From contig JANYGP010000028.1 of NCBI GenBank assembly GCA_025362315.1, positions 1 to 60,885 on the forward strand: a stretch of 60,885 bases of DNA, read 5' to 3'. Position numbers and translations under genes: made by a program. The notes beneath the pieces were generated by a model. It was not told the origin of the DNA and searched no databases. It was given only the letters and a program-made list of their open reading frames with translations. The stretch's first letter is position 1; every line of letters starts with the position of its first letter. Source of the DNA: Polaromonas sp. GTDB lineage: Bacteria; Pseudomonadota; Gammaproteobacteria; Burkholderiales; Burkholderiaceae_C. Below are positions 24,330 to 33,484 of this stretch, piece by piece.

Positions 24330-27001
24330 GCCCCCACACTTTGGCTGAAGTCGCCGGAATGGCTGAAATACAGGCGGCTGATGCGGTCTGACAGCGACCA
24401 GGCATCTTGCTGCAGGGTTTCAAACAGGACCTGTTGATCAGGTGTGCTCATGTCGGGCAGGTGCACATCTGCCTGCAGATCAGTGGATGCCACGTTGTAC
24501 GCCAGTTTTTTAAGGCGACCGCGCAAGGTTTTGATCACCCAGCTCAGTGATCTCGGGTTGTCCATGTCGGTCACCAGCAGGTCAAGCAGGGCTGGCAAGT
24601 CACGGCGCTGCTGGTATTGCGCATGGAAAGTAATGGTGCTGTCAAACAATTCAATGATGGCGCAGTAGCCACTGCTGTCGTGCAGCGCCCGGGTGGCAAA
24701 TCCAGTAGCCAAGGCGCCAGACAGCGTGGCCAGCCGCTCAATGTGCCTGCCGATGCTCAAAAGGCGCCAGCCATCGTCACGCATCATGCGGTCTGTTTGC
24801 GCGCCCGTGATGGCTGCGAGGTAACTGCTGGTGCTGTCCAGAATGCGCAGCGCTTCGGCAGATGAATACTCGAGCTGTCCGCCTTGATTTGGACCGGGTT
24901 GGGATGAATTAGAAAACAGCTCACATCGTTTGAAAAAATCTCGTTCCATTTGCACAATGACATGCCATTGCTCCTGCGACAGGCGTTCCCGCACATGGGA
25001 CGCCGCCGACTTCAAAGCGCGAAGGTTATAGCCAAGGCTGGCATGGGTCTGTACGTCGGCAAGGGCAGCAATCAGCGAGCGTTCAAAAACCCGCTTGGCA
25101 TGAAAGGCGGCGGGCACGTCAGGCAGAACCAGCGCATGGCTGACGGCCATGCGGCTGATCCAGTCCATCAAAGGCTGCGATGACTGGTCCTCACCGGCCA
25201 GACTTTGCAGCGCAATTTGCGCCAGCCGCAACGAGTTTTCGGCCCGCTCGGTGTAGCGGCCCAGCCAAAAAAGGTTTTCAGCAGCCCGGCTGGTGACAGG
25301 CTGTTTGCGTTTGATGGAAATTGGATCTGACGCTTCTTTTTCAATAGCTGCTACCGCCCGTTTTTCCTCAGTATCTGGCGCAGGTTGTAAATGATCTGCC
25401 TGCTTGGAGAGCGCCCAGACATCCGCGCTGCTGCCGCCGCTTTGCATGGAGGCAATTTTTTCGTTCTTGCCTGCCAGCCGCGCCAGTCCGCCCGGCAAAA
25501 CGCGCCAGCCGCCTGACCCATCTGGCAGCGCAAACACGCGCAGCATGGCCGAGCGGGGCGTGATTTTTTCGCTCTGCCAGGCGGGCGTTTGAGGCAGGGG
25601 CATGTAGGCCTGCACGGTGTAGTCTTCGCCGTGCTTGAACATGCGGCCCGCCCATTCGTCCAGCGCACGTTCACCCAGTGTGTTGCCAATCACCGAAGCC
25701 ATGTCGGTGCCGGGATAGGTGGGTTTGATCACGCAGTTTTTGAGCTGCGGCAGCATGTCCTGCATGACGGCACGCTCGCCGCACCACCAGGTGCTCAGCG
25801 AGGGCAACTGCAGTGTTTCGCCCAACAAATGCCGGGACAACGCGGGCAGAAAACCCAGCAGGGCAGATGACTCCAGAAACGCAGAGCCCGGCGCGTTGGC
25901 GATTTGCACATTGCCCGCACGTATGACCTGCAGCAAGCCTGCTACGCCCAGTGTGGAGTCGGAGCGCAGCTCCAGTGGATCGAGAAATTCATCGTCAAGC
26001 CGCTTCAGGATACCGTGCACGGGTTCCAGACCCTGAAGTGTTTTCAGGTAAAGCTTTTCGTGCCGCACCAGCAAGTCGCTGCCTTCAACCAGCGTCAACC
26101 CCAAATAGCGCGCCAGGTAAGCATGTTCAAAATAAGTCTCGTTGTAGGGACCAGGCGTCAGCAGCACAATCCGGCAGTCGGGATGGCCACTGAGCGCCTT
26201 CATGCTGCTGATCAACGCGGTGTAAGTCTCTGCCAGACGCTGGACCTGCATGCCGCGAAACGCCTGGGGGAACTGCATTGAAATACTCAGGCGGTTTTCC
26301 AGCAAATAACCCAGACCGGAAGGCGCCTGGGTGCGTTGGGAAACCACCCACCAGGCACCATCCGTGCCTTTGGCCATGTCAAAAGCGGCAATGTGCAAAA
26401 ACATGTTGCCAGCTGGCTTGACACCCTGCATGGCGCGCAAATACCCCGGATGGCCCAGCACCAGCGCCGCAGGCAGCAAACCCTGATGGAGCAGGGTTTG
26501 AGGCCCATACACATCTGCCATCACGGCGTTCAGCAAGCGGGTGCGCTGCATGATTCCGGCGTCAATGGCGGCCCATTCATCCGGCGGAATGATCATCGGA
26601 AACAGATCCAGTGACCAGGGCCGCTGGGGGCCGTCGGCGTCGGCATAAACGTTGTAGGTCACGCCGTTGTCGCGAATCTGCCGGCGCAAACTCGCTGCAC
26701 GGTGATTCAAATCACCCAGACCGTCTGTGCCCAGGAAGTTGAAAAAAGTTGTCCATTCGCTCGTCAGCTTGAAGCTGCCAGGCTGACCAGTACTGCCTTG
26801 TGCCTGACCCTGAGACTGACCCTGAGACTGGGACTGGGACTGGTTTTGAGACTGGCTTAGTGGTGCTCCCAGTGATTGGCTTTGCTGCCTACGCAGCGCG
26901 TCAAAATGGCCCGCAGCGGCAGGAAGCGCCATGGCAAAGGCGACTTCAGCTGGTGCGGCGGACGCCGGCATGCCAACAAGGGGGATGGTCTGATGCGGCA
27001 C
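24326..27001 (-). CDS. Circularly permuted ATP-grasp fused to alpha-E domain
   Basis: 891 residues. The first ~45 residues are ordinary; a Ser-Gln-rich repeat follows (about 45-70). A circularly permuted type-2 ATP-grasp domain spans about 90-490 (VYGPQTLLHQGLLPAALVLGHPGYLRAM; LTPGPYNETYFEHAYLARYLG; ATP-binding RLDDEFLDPLELRSDSTLG). An Ala/Glu/Lys linker near 545-575 joins it to an alpha-E (DUF403) helical domain, about 575-885, starting SRAAENLFWLGRYTERAENS. In the second set these two parts are separate genes. Predicted to ligate a carboxylate to an amine with ATP. Part of the linker is encoded by a copy of the dispersed repeat. Confidence 0.9.
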   Translation of the reverse strand: MPHQTIPLVGMPASAAPAEVAFAMALPAAAGHFDALRRQQSQSLGAPLSQSQNQSQSQSQGQSQGQAQGSTGQPGSFKLTSEWTTFFNFLGTDGLGDLNHRAASLRRQIRDNGVTYNVYADADGPQRPWSLDLFPMIIPPDEWAAIDAGIMQRTRLLNAVMADVYGPQTLLHQGLLPAALVLGHPGYLRAMQGVKPAGNMFLHIAAFDMAKGTDGAWWVVSQRTQAPSGLGYLLENRLSISMQFPQAFRGMQVQRLAETYTALISSMKALSGHPDCRIVLLTPGPYNETYFEHAYLARYLGLTLVEGSDLLVRHEKLYLKTLQGLEPVHGILKRLDDEFLDPLELRSDSTLGVAGLLQVIRAGNVQIANAPGSAFLESSALLGFLPALSRHLLGETLQLPSLSTWWCGERAVMQDMLPQLKNCVIKPTYPGTDMASVIGNTLGERALDEWAGRMFKHGEDYTVQAYMPLPQTPAWQSEKITPRSAMLRVFALPDGSGGWRVLPGGLARLAGKNEKIASMQSGGSSADVWALSKQADHLQPAPDTEEKRAVAAIEKEASDPISIKRKQPVTSRAAENLFWLGRYTERAENSLRLAQIALQSLAGEDQSSQPLMDWISRMAVSHALVLPDVPAAFHAKRVFERSLIAALADVQTHASLGYNLRALKSAASHVRERLSQEQWHVIVQMERDFFKRCELFSNSSQPGPNQGGQLEYSSAEALRILDSTSSYLAAITGAQTDRMMRDDGWRLLSIGRHIERLATLSGALATGFATRALHDSSGYCAIIELFDSTITFHAQYQQRRDLPALLDLLVTDMDNPRSLSWVIKTLRGRLKKLAYNVASTDLQADVHLPDMSTPDQQVLFETLQQDAWSLSDRISRLYFSHSGDFSQSVGA
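25332..25372 (+). repeat. Dispersed repeat, copy 6 (in the fusion linker)
   Basis: TTCAATAGCTGCTACCGCCC resembles TTCAGGAGCTGCTAGCGCCC of other copies. On the coding (minus) strand it encodes about residues 544-557, between the two domains of the fusion protein. Confidence 0.5.
26800..26856 (-). repeat. Ser-Gln-coding tandem repeat in the fusion gene
   Basis: Hexamer-based repeats (CAGTCC/CAGTCT and CAGGGT variants on the coding strand) encode SQ, NQ, GQ and AQ dipeptides. A similar array ends the paralogous ATP-grasp gene at 34950-34984. Confidence 0.8.
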
Positions 27002-27044
27002 GCTACAGCATCTCTGGCGGCAAACTGATGAACAACATCCGGAA

Positions 27045-30000
27045 CTATCTCAAGTCAAGCGTGAATGGAAATTCTTTTGACGGCTGTGCAGGCTGAACCG
27101 ACATCTTGCCGGGCGTGTGCCCCATCTGCACAAAGCGGCTCAGGCGGCGACTTTCTGCCTCATATGAGTTGACCGGCAAACTGGCATAACTCAAGCCGCC
27201 CGGATGAGCCACATGGTACTGGCAGCCACCCAAGGAGCGCTGCATCCACGTGTCGACAATGTCAAAGGTCAAGGGCGCATGCACCCCAATCGACGGGTGC
27301 AGCGACGATGGCGGGTTCCAGGCTTTGAACCGCACGCCCGCCACATATTCGCCGACTGTGCCTGTGTTTTGCAGCGGCAGCGCACGGCCATTGACAGTCA
27401 CAACATAACGGCTGTCGTTCAGGCCTGTCACTTTGACCTCAATGCGTTCGAGCGACGAGTCGACGTAGCGGGCAGTGCCTGTCGATGAGCTTTCCTCGCC
27501 CATCACATGCCACGGCTCCAGCGCGCTGCGCAGGGTCAGATGCATGCTGCTCACCGAGACCTGTCCAATCACCGGAAAACGAAATTCAAAATGCGGTTCA
27601 AACCAGGCCATGTCAAACGCATAACCTGCCTCACCGAGTTCGCTCAAGACATCCACGAAATCCATGCGGACCAGTTCTGGCAGCAGAAACCTGTCGTGCA
27701 GTTCAGTCCCCCAGCGCGTCAGGCGGTTGCTGGCACCCAGGTATGACTTGCTCCAAAAACGAGCTACCAGCGCCCGCAATAGCAACTGCTGGGCAATGCT
27801 CATGCGGGCGTGCGGCGGCATCTCGAACGCGCGCAGTTCCAGCAGGCCCAGGCGGCCCGTTGCTGAATCGGGCGAATACAGTTTGTCGATGCAAAACTCG
27901 CTGCGGTGCGTGTTGCCGGTGACGTCAACGAGGATATTGCGCAGCGTCCGGTCAACAATCCACGGCGGCATCTGTTCGCCGTGCTTTTCGCGGTTCACTG
28001 CAATTTCGCGCATGGCGATTTCGAGCTCGTACAACTGGTCATTGCGCGCTTCATCCACCCGCGGTGCCTGGCTGGTCGGGCCGATGAACATGCCCGAAAA
28101 CAAATAACTCAGCGACGGGTGGTTGTGCCAGTAAGCCACCAGGCTGGCCAGCAATTCAGGCCTCCTTAAAAACGGGCTGTCGGCCGGTGTGGCACCACCC
28201 ATCACAAAGTGGTTGCCACCACCCGTGCCAGTGTGGCGGCCATCGGTCATGAACTTTTCAGCCGACAGGCGTGTCTGGTGCGCGGCCTCGTACAAAAATT
28301 CGGTGTGCGCGACCAATTGGCCCCAGTTTTCAGCCGGGTGAATGTTGACTTCAATCACACCCGGGTCCGGTGTCACGGCCAGCACCTTCATCCGCGGGTC
28401 GCGCGGCGGTGGGTAGCCTTCCAGCACAATTTTCAAACTGAGCGATTGCGCTGTCGCTTCAACGGCGGCGAGCAAGTCCAGGTAGTCTTCCAGCCGCTCC
28501 ATCGGCGGCATGAAGATGTACAGCGCACCTGTTTCACCACGAACAGATGTCAAGCCAGCGGTTTTGGCATCTGCCTCGGCTTTGGCCCTGGGTCCATTTG
28601 AACGTTGTGGGTCGCGCACTTCAATGCACAGTGCCGTGCGTGACAACCAGGCAGCCGATTCAAATGTGTTGGGGATGCGGGCCGCCTGTTCAACGGTTTG
28701 CGACATCATGGGCTGGGACATCGCAGGCGATTGCATGACCCGTTTGGCTTCGTAGCGCGGCGGTACGCCGTTCTTGAACCCCGCAAGGTATTGTTCAACC
28801 CGCTGTTTTGTTTCGCTCAAATGATGGTTCACAGGCAGACTGGCGTTGTACCGGCCGGCAAAAGCAGCGGCTGGCGGCAATGCCGCGCGCGGTGCAAACG
28901 GGTCTTCTTCGGGCGTATAAGGGTTGTCTGTTTTGGACACCCACGGCACCGAGTCCAGCGGCAAACGGTATCCCATGGGGGAATCGCCCGGCATCAGGTA
29001 CGTGCGCTCGTCCCTGAAAAACCAGGGGCCGGTGGTCCAGGCCGGCCCAGCCAGCGGCGCGGTCGAGCCAGGAATTACAGGGCGTGGCTTCAGAGGCAGT
29101 ATGTAACCCACAACAGAGTCCAGGCCTTGCATGAAGACGCGGCGCAAACGCTCACGCTCCATGGCGTCGTCAAGCTTTGACTCAAACGGATCCACATTGA
29201 TGGGCAAGCGGCGCTCGCGCCACAGGTAGTACCAGACATCTTCAAAACCGGGCGTCATGTGTTCTGGGCTCAAGCCCAGCTTGTCAGCCAGTGTGGCTGT
29301 GAAGCGGGCTGCATCTTGCGCGGTGTAGTTGCAGGGCTCACTTTCATTGGCAAACAGTGCCGGGTTTTGCCACACCGGCTGGCCGTCCTTGCGCCAAAAG
29401 ATGCTCAGCGCCCAGCGCGGCAATTGTTCACCCGGGTACCATTTGCCTTGGCCAAAATGCAAAAAGCCGCCGCGCCCATATTCAGCACGCAGCTTTTGCA
29501 CCAGCTCTGTGGCGTAGCCGCGTTTGGTCGGGCCCAGTGCGTCAATGTTCCACTCTGCGCCGTCAGGATCGTTGGTCGCCACAAAGGTCGGCTCGCCGCC
29601 CATCGTCAGCCGCACATCGCCCTTGACCAAGTCGCGGTCAACTGCTTCGCCCAGGGCCAGCACGCTGGCCCACTGCTCGTCTGTGTAAGGCTTGGTCACG
29701 CGCGGTGATTCATAAATGCGCTGTACGCCCATGTGGTGCGCAAACTCAACTTCAGACTCGTCTACACCGCCTTCAATCGGCGCGGCGCTCGAAGGCTCGG
29801 GTGTGCAGGCCAGCGGTATGTGGCCCTCGCCAGCCATCAAGCCCGATGTGGGGTCCAGACCTACCCAGCCGGCACCGGGCAAAAACACTTCGGCCCAGGC
29901 GTGCAAGTCGGTAAAGTCATTGTCAGTGCCGCTGGGGCCATCAAGCGACTTGACGTCCGCTTTTAACTGAATCAGATAACCCGATACAAAGCGCGCAGCA

Positions 30001-30587
30001 AGGCCCATGTGACGCAGCAGTTGCACCAGCAGCCAGCCGGTGTCGCGGCACGAACCCAATGCTTTTTCAAGCGTTTCTTCAGGCGTCTGTACACCTGGCT
30101 CCATGCGGATGGTGTATTTGATGTCTTGCTGAAGTTGCTGGTTGACATGAACCAGAAAGTCGTTGGTGCGCCGGGGTGTGCGGTCAATTTTGTCCAGATA
30201 GGCCTGGAGCAGCGGTGTGGCAGGCTCCACCGCCAGGTACGGCATGAGCTCTTGCGCCATCGCTTTTGAATACTTGAACGGAAACTCTTCGGCTTCAGGT
30301 TCCAGAAAAAAGTCAAACGGATTGAGCGTGACCATGTCGACCACCATGTCCACCGTCACTTTGAACTCACGCGCTGGCTTGGGGAACACCAGGCGTGCCT
30401 GGTAGTTGGCAAACGGGTCTTGCTGCCAATTGATGAAGTGATCAAGCGGCTCGACCTTCAGCGAATACGACAAAATTTGCGTCCGGCTGTGCGGGGCAGG
30501 CCGCAGCCGCACGATTTGCGGCCCCAGCGTGACCAGGCGGTCATATTGGTAATGGGTGATGTGGCTGAGGGCGACGTGGATGGACAA
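27045..30587 (-). CDS. Transglutaminase-DUF2126 putative amidoligase
   Basis: I choose a TTG start at 30587 because the conserved family N-terminus (SIHVALSHITHYQYDR) begins there; the open frame upstream gives 24 poorly supported residues. About 1180 residues. The transglutaminase-N sandwich comes first, then a core with Cys in LGSCRDTGWLL (about 180), His in DLHAWAEVF (about 229) and Asp in GLDPTSG (about 245). The large DUF2126 part follows, with GGEPTFVATND, VIEVNIHPAENW and GGGNHFVMGG, motifs seen in the glutamine-synthetase-like amidoligase proposal for the family. It is the first gene of the leftward operon, 43 bases before the ATP-grasp fusion. Confidence 0.9.
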   Translation of the reverse strand: MSIHVALSHITHYQYDRLVTLGPQIVRLRPAPHSRTQILSYSLKVEPLDHFINWQQDPFANYQARLVFPKPAREFKVTVDMVVDMVTLNPFDFFLEPEAEEFPFKYSKAMAQELMPYLAVEPATPLLQAYLDKIDRTPRRTNDFLVHVNQQLQQDIKYTIRMEPGVQTPEETLEKALGSCRDTGWLLVQLLRHMGLAARFVSGYLIQLKADVKSLDGPSGTDNDFTDLHAWAEVFLPGAGWVGLDPTSGLMAGEGHIPLACTPEPSSAAPIEGGVDESEVEFAHHMGVQRIYESPRVTKPYTDEQWASVLALGEAVDRDLVKGDVRLTMGGEPTFVATNDPDGAEWNIDALGPTKRGYATELVQKLRAEYGRGGFLHFGQGKWYPGEQLPRWALSIFWRKDGQPVWQNPALFANESEPCNYTAQDAARFTATLADKLGLSPEHMTPGFEDVWYYLWRERRLPINVDPFESKLDDAMERERLRRVFMQGLDSVVGYILPLKPRPVIPGSTAPLAGPAWTTGPWFFRDERTYLMPGDSPMGYRLPLDSVPWVSKTDNPYTPEEDPFAPRAALPPAAAFAGRYNASLPVNHHLSETKQRVEQYLAGFKNGVPPRYEAKRVMQSPAMSQPMMSQTVEQAARIPNTFESAAWLSRTALCIEVRDPQRSNGPRAKAEADAKTAGLTSVRGETGALYIFMPPMERLEDYLDLLAAVEATAQSLSLKIVLEGYPPPRDPRMKVLAVTPDPGVIEVNIHPAENWGQLVAHTEFLYEAAHQTRLSAEKFMTDGRHTGTGGGNHFVMGGATPADSPFLRRPELLASLVAYWHNHPSLSYLFSGMFIGPTSQAPRVDEARNDQLYELEIAMREIAVNREKHGEQMPPWIVDRTLRNILVDVTGNTHRSEFCIDKLYSPDSATGRLGLLELRAFEMPPHARMSIAQQLLLRALVARFWSKSYLGASNRLTRWGTELHDRFLLPELVRMDFVDVLSELGEAGYAFDMAWFEPHFEFRFPVIGQVSVSSMHLTLRSALEPWHVMGEESSSTGTARYVDSSLERIEVKVTGLNDSRYVVTVNGRALPLQNTGTVGEYVAGVRFKAWNPPSSLHPSIGVHAPLTFDIVDTWMQRSLGGCQYHVAHPGGLSYASLPVNSYEAESRRLSRFVQMGHTPGKMSVQPAQPSKEFPFTLDLR

Positions 30588-30718
30588 GTGGGTCTCGCTT
30601 TGTTTTGAAAGGGGCGCTGTGTTGGCAGACGCCCAGCATACTAGCAAGGAGCAAGCCAAAAACCAGCGCTGTCAGCTGAAACAGAGGTTCGTCCGTTGAC
30701 TATGGAGCCATTTGCAAG

Positions 30719-33367
30719 GTGCATGACAACAAAAAGAAGGGTTTTGTGGGAGATAAATTTGCTTTGGGCATCCGGGCTGGAGCGGCGCGGCTTTTGGCTG
30801 GCTCATTGCTGGGTTTTGTTGTGGGCGTGGCATTGCAGCTGCAGCAAGCGCAGCTTTGGGGTGTGTTGGGTTACGCGGTATTGACAGCTATTGGTGCTTT
30901 TGCCCTGGCGGGCATCGCAGCTTTTCAATCCGCATTTCAGCGCAGGCGGCTGGCTGGGCTTCAGCTTGTGCTGGCATTGTTGATGGCGGGTGGTCTGGGC
31001 TTTGGCCTGACCGGCGCGCGTTCGGTTGCCTATTTGGCAACTGCCCTGAATCCGGTTCTGGAAGGTCAGGACATTGAAGTGACCGGGCAGATTACCGCCA
31101 TGCCGCAATGGGGTGAAGATGGCGTGCGTTTTCGCATGGCGGTGGCATCGGCTCAGCTGAACGGCAAAAAAGTTGTGTTGCCGCCCAACATTCAGCTGGG
31201 CTGGTATTCAGGCTTTGGCACACGTCCCGCCAAAGTGCAGCCAGTCACTGACGGCGACCCCGAACCGCCCGAATTTTCAATGGAGCTCCAGCGCCAGCCG
31301 CAGCCACTGCGTGCTGGGGAGCGCTGGCAAATGACCGTGCGCCTGAAAGCGCCGCATGGCAACAGCAACCCGCATGGCTTTGACTACGAACTCTGGCTGT
31401 GGGAGCAGGGCGTGCAGGCCACTGGCTATGTGCGCACCAGCCAGGCCGATGTACCGCCGCGCAGGCTGACGAGCGACTGGTCAAAGCCGGTGGAACGTGC
31501 TCGCCAGTCCGTGCGGGAAGCCATTTTTGAGCGTGTTGACAACCGCCAGCTGGCCGGCGTGCTGGCGGCGCTGGTGGTGGGCGATCAAAACGCCATTGAG
31601 CGCGCTGACTGGGATGTTTTCAGGGCAACGGGCGTGGCGCATTTGATGAGTATTTCAGGCCTGCACATCACCATGTTTGCCTGGGCCGCATCGCTGGTGA
31701 TTGGCTGGCTGTGGCGGCGCTCGGTGCGCATCACGCCCGCGTTGTGTCTGGCGGTGCCAGCTGCAGCAGCGGGGGCGCTGGGTGGACTGGCATTGGCAAC
31801 AGGGTATGCCTTGTTTTCAGGTTGGGGCGTGCCAGCCCAGCGCACCATCTGGATGCTGGCCGCCGTGGTTGTTCTCCGGCATTGCGGCAAGCAGTGGCCC
31901 TGGCCGCCGGTATGGCTGCTGGTCATGGCCGTGGTGGTGGCGCTCGATCCATGGGCGCTGATGCAGCCTGGGTTCTGGCTGTCGTTTGTCGCGGTGGGGG
32001 TGCTATTTGCATCGGGCAGCGACGGAGCCAGGCAAAAAGAAAAGCAGGAAGCTATTAATTCAGGAGCTGTCAGCGCCCATGATATGGGCGCTACAACCCT
32101 AAAACATCATCAGATCTGGTTGAGTAAGGCAGTTTCCAGGTCTGGGGTGGCGCGTCTGGGTTTCAACCTGGTGTCCGCTGCCAGAGAGCAATGGGTCATC
32201 ACACTGGCGCTGACGCCGCTGTCGCTGCTGCTGTTCAACCAGGTGTCGATCATTGGCCTGCTGGCCAATGCGGTGGCAATTCCGTGGGTCACGCTGGTGG
32301 TGACACCGCTGGCCATGGCGGGTGCGCTGTTCTCGCCGGCGTGGGACGCCGCAGCGCTGGCTGTCAGTGCGCTCATCTGGCTGCTGCAGTGGATGGCCAG
32401 CTTGTCCTGGGCGACTGTCAGCGTGGCTGCTGCACCGCTGTGGTGTGCTGCTGCCGGCACGCTGGGGGGTGTGCTGCTGGCCATGCGCTTGCCTCTGCAC
32501 TGGCGGATGCTCGGCGTACCGCTGCTGCTACCTGTGTTGCTGTGGCAACCGCTCAGGCCAGCCGACGGACAGTTTGAAATTTTGGGTGCTGACATTGGGC
32601 AGGGCAATGCGCTGATTGTGCGGACTGCTTCGCACAGCCTGGTGTACGACACAGGACCGAAGTTCTCGCGGGAAAGCGATGCTGGCAACCGCGTGCTGGT
32701 GCCATTGCTGCAGGCGATGGGCGAAAAAATTGACATGCTGATGCTGAGCCACCGGGACCTGGACCACATTGGCGGCGCGCCAGCGGTGCTGGCCATGCAG
32801 CCACAGGCCAGACTGGTCAGCTCGATTGAAGACAGCCACGAACTGCAAGCCATTCGCAAGGCTGAACGCTGCCTGGCCGGGCAATCCTGGTCTTGGGACG
32901 GCGTCGATTTTGAAATACTTCACCCGCTGCCAGCTGACTACGAGATAAAAACAAAGTCAAATGCCATGAGCTGCGTTCTGCGCATCTCCAACGGGGCGAA
33001 AACTGCCTTGCTGGCAGGCGACCTGGAGGCTGCGCAAGAGCTGCGGCTGGTGCGCACCCCCGACATGCAGGCCAAACTCAAGGCTGACTTTTTGCTGATG
33101 CCGCACCACGGCAGCAAGACATCGTCAACCGGGCCTTTTCTGGATGCAGTGCGGCCGCAGTTTGCTTTGGCGCAAGCGGGCTACCGCAATCGGTTCAATC
33201 ACCCGGTGGCGTCTGTGCTGGCACGCTATGCAGACCGGCAAATTCAGGTGATCAAGTCGCCCAGTTGCGGCGCTGCTATTTGGGCCAGCCAGCAGCCCGC
33301 TCAGGTCAACTGCCACCGGGCAACATCACAGCGGTATTGGCACTACCCTGGTGAGACAGTCCGATAA
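30719..33367 (+). CDS. comEC: ComEC/Rec2 DNA-uptake channel protein
   Basis: 882 residues from a GTG at 30719; other GTG starts in the next 30 bases are possible. The N-terminal region has membrane helices and a soluble OB-like segment (IEVTGQITAMPQWGEDGVRFRMAV). The central competence domain has VGDQNAIERADWDVFRATG and LMSISGLHITMFAW and many membrane helices. The C-terminal metallo-beta-lactamase domain has DIGQGNALIV, LSHRDLDHIGG and MPHHGSKTSS. It should transport single-stranded DNA across the inner membrane and perhaps degrade the other strand. It separates two divergent ATP-grasp gene sets. A repeat copy is inserted near residue 445. Confidence 0.93.
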   Translation: MHDNKKKGFVGDKFALGIRAGAARLLAGSLLGFVVGVALQLQQAQLWGVLGYAVLTAIGAFALAGIAAFQSAFQRRRLAGLQLVLALLMAGGLGFGLTGARSVAYLATALNPVLEGQDIEVTGQITAMPQWGEDGVRFRMAVASAQLNGKKVVLPPNIQLGWYSGFGTRPAKVQPVTDGDPEPPEFSMELQRQPQPLRAGERWQMTVRLKAPHGNSNPHGFDYELWLWEQGVQATGYVRTSQADVPPRRLTSDWSKPVERARQSVREAIFERVDNRQLAGVLAALVVGDQNAIERADWDVFRATGVAHLMSISGLHITMFAWAASLVIGWLWRRSVRITPALCLAVPAAAAGALGGLALATGYALFSGWGVPAQRTIWMLAAVVVLRHCGKQWPWPPVWLLVMAVVVALDPWALMQPGFWLSFVAVGVLFASGSDGARQKEKQEAINSGAVSAHDMGATTLKHHQIWLSKAVSRSGVARLGFNLVSAAREQWVITLALTPLSLLLFNQVSIIGLLANAVAIPWVTLVVTPLAMAGALFSPAWDAAALAVSALIWLLQWMASLSWATVSVAAAPLWCAAAGTLGGVLLAMRLPLHWRMLGVPLLLPVLLWQPLRPADGQFEILGADIGQGNALIVRTASHSLVYDTGPKFSRESDAGNRVLVPLLQAMGEKIDMLMLSHRDLDHIGGAPAVLAMQPQARLVSSIEDSHELQAIRKAERCLAGQSWSWDGVDFEILHPLPADYEIKTKSNAMSCVLRISNGAKTALLAGDLEAAQELRLVRTPDMQAKLKADFLLMPHHGSKTSSTGPFLDAVRPQFALAQAGYRNRFNHPVASVLARYADRQIQVIKSPSCGAAIWASQQPAQVNCHRATSQRYWHYPGETVR
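32050..32096 (+). repeat. Dispersed repeat, copy 7 (inside comEC)
   Basis: The best-preserved copy: GCTATTAATTCAGGAGCTG, then AGCGCCCAT and the inverted arm ATGGGCGCT. It is in frame in comEC and encodes about AINSGAVSAHDMGATT in a cytoplasmic or periplasmic loop. Confidence 0.85.
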
Positions 33368-33484
33368 TGCTAACGGATGCAGATCAGTGCTGATAAATAA
33401 AAAAACCCGAAATCCAACCAGTGGCTCATAACTTGCTAAGCTATCTTCACAAATGCTATTGAATGTAAGCTGGAGACACAACGC

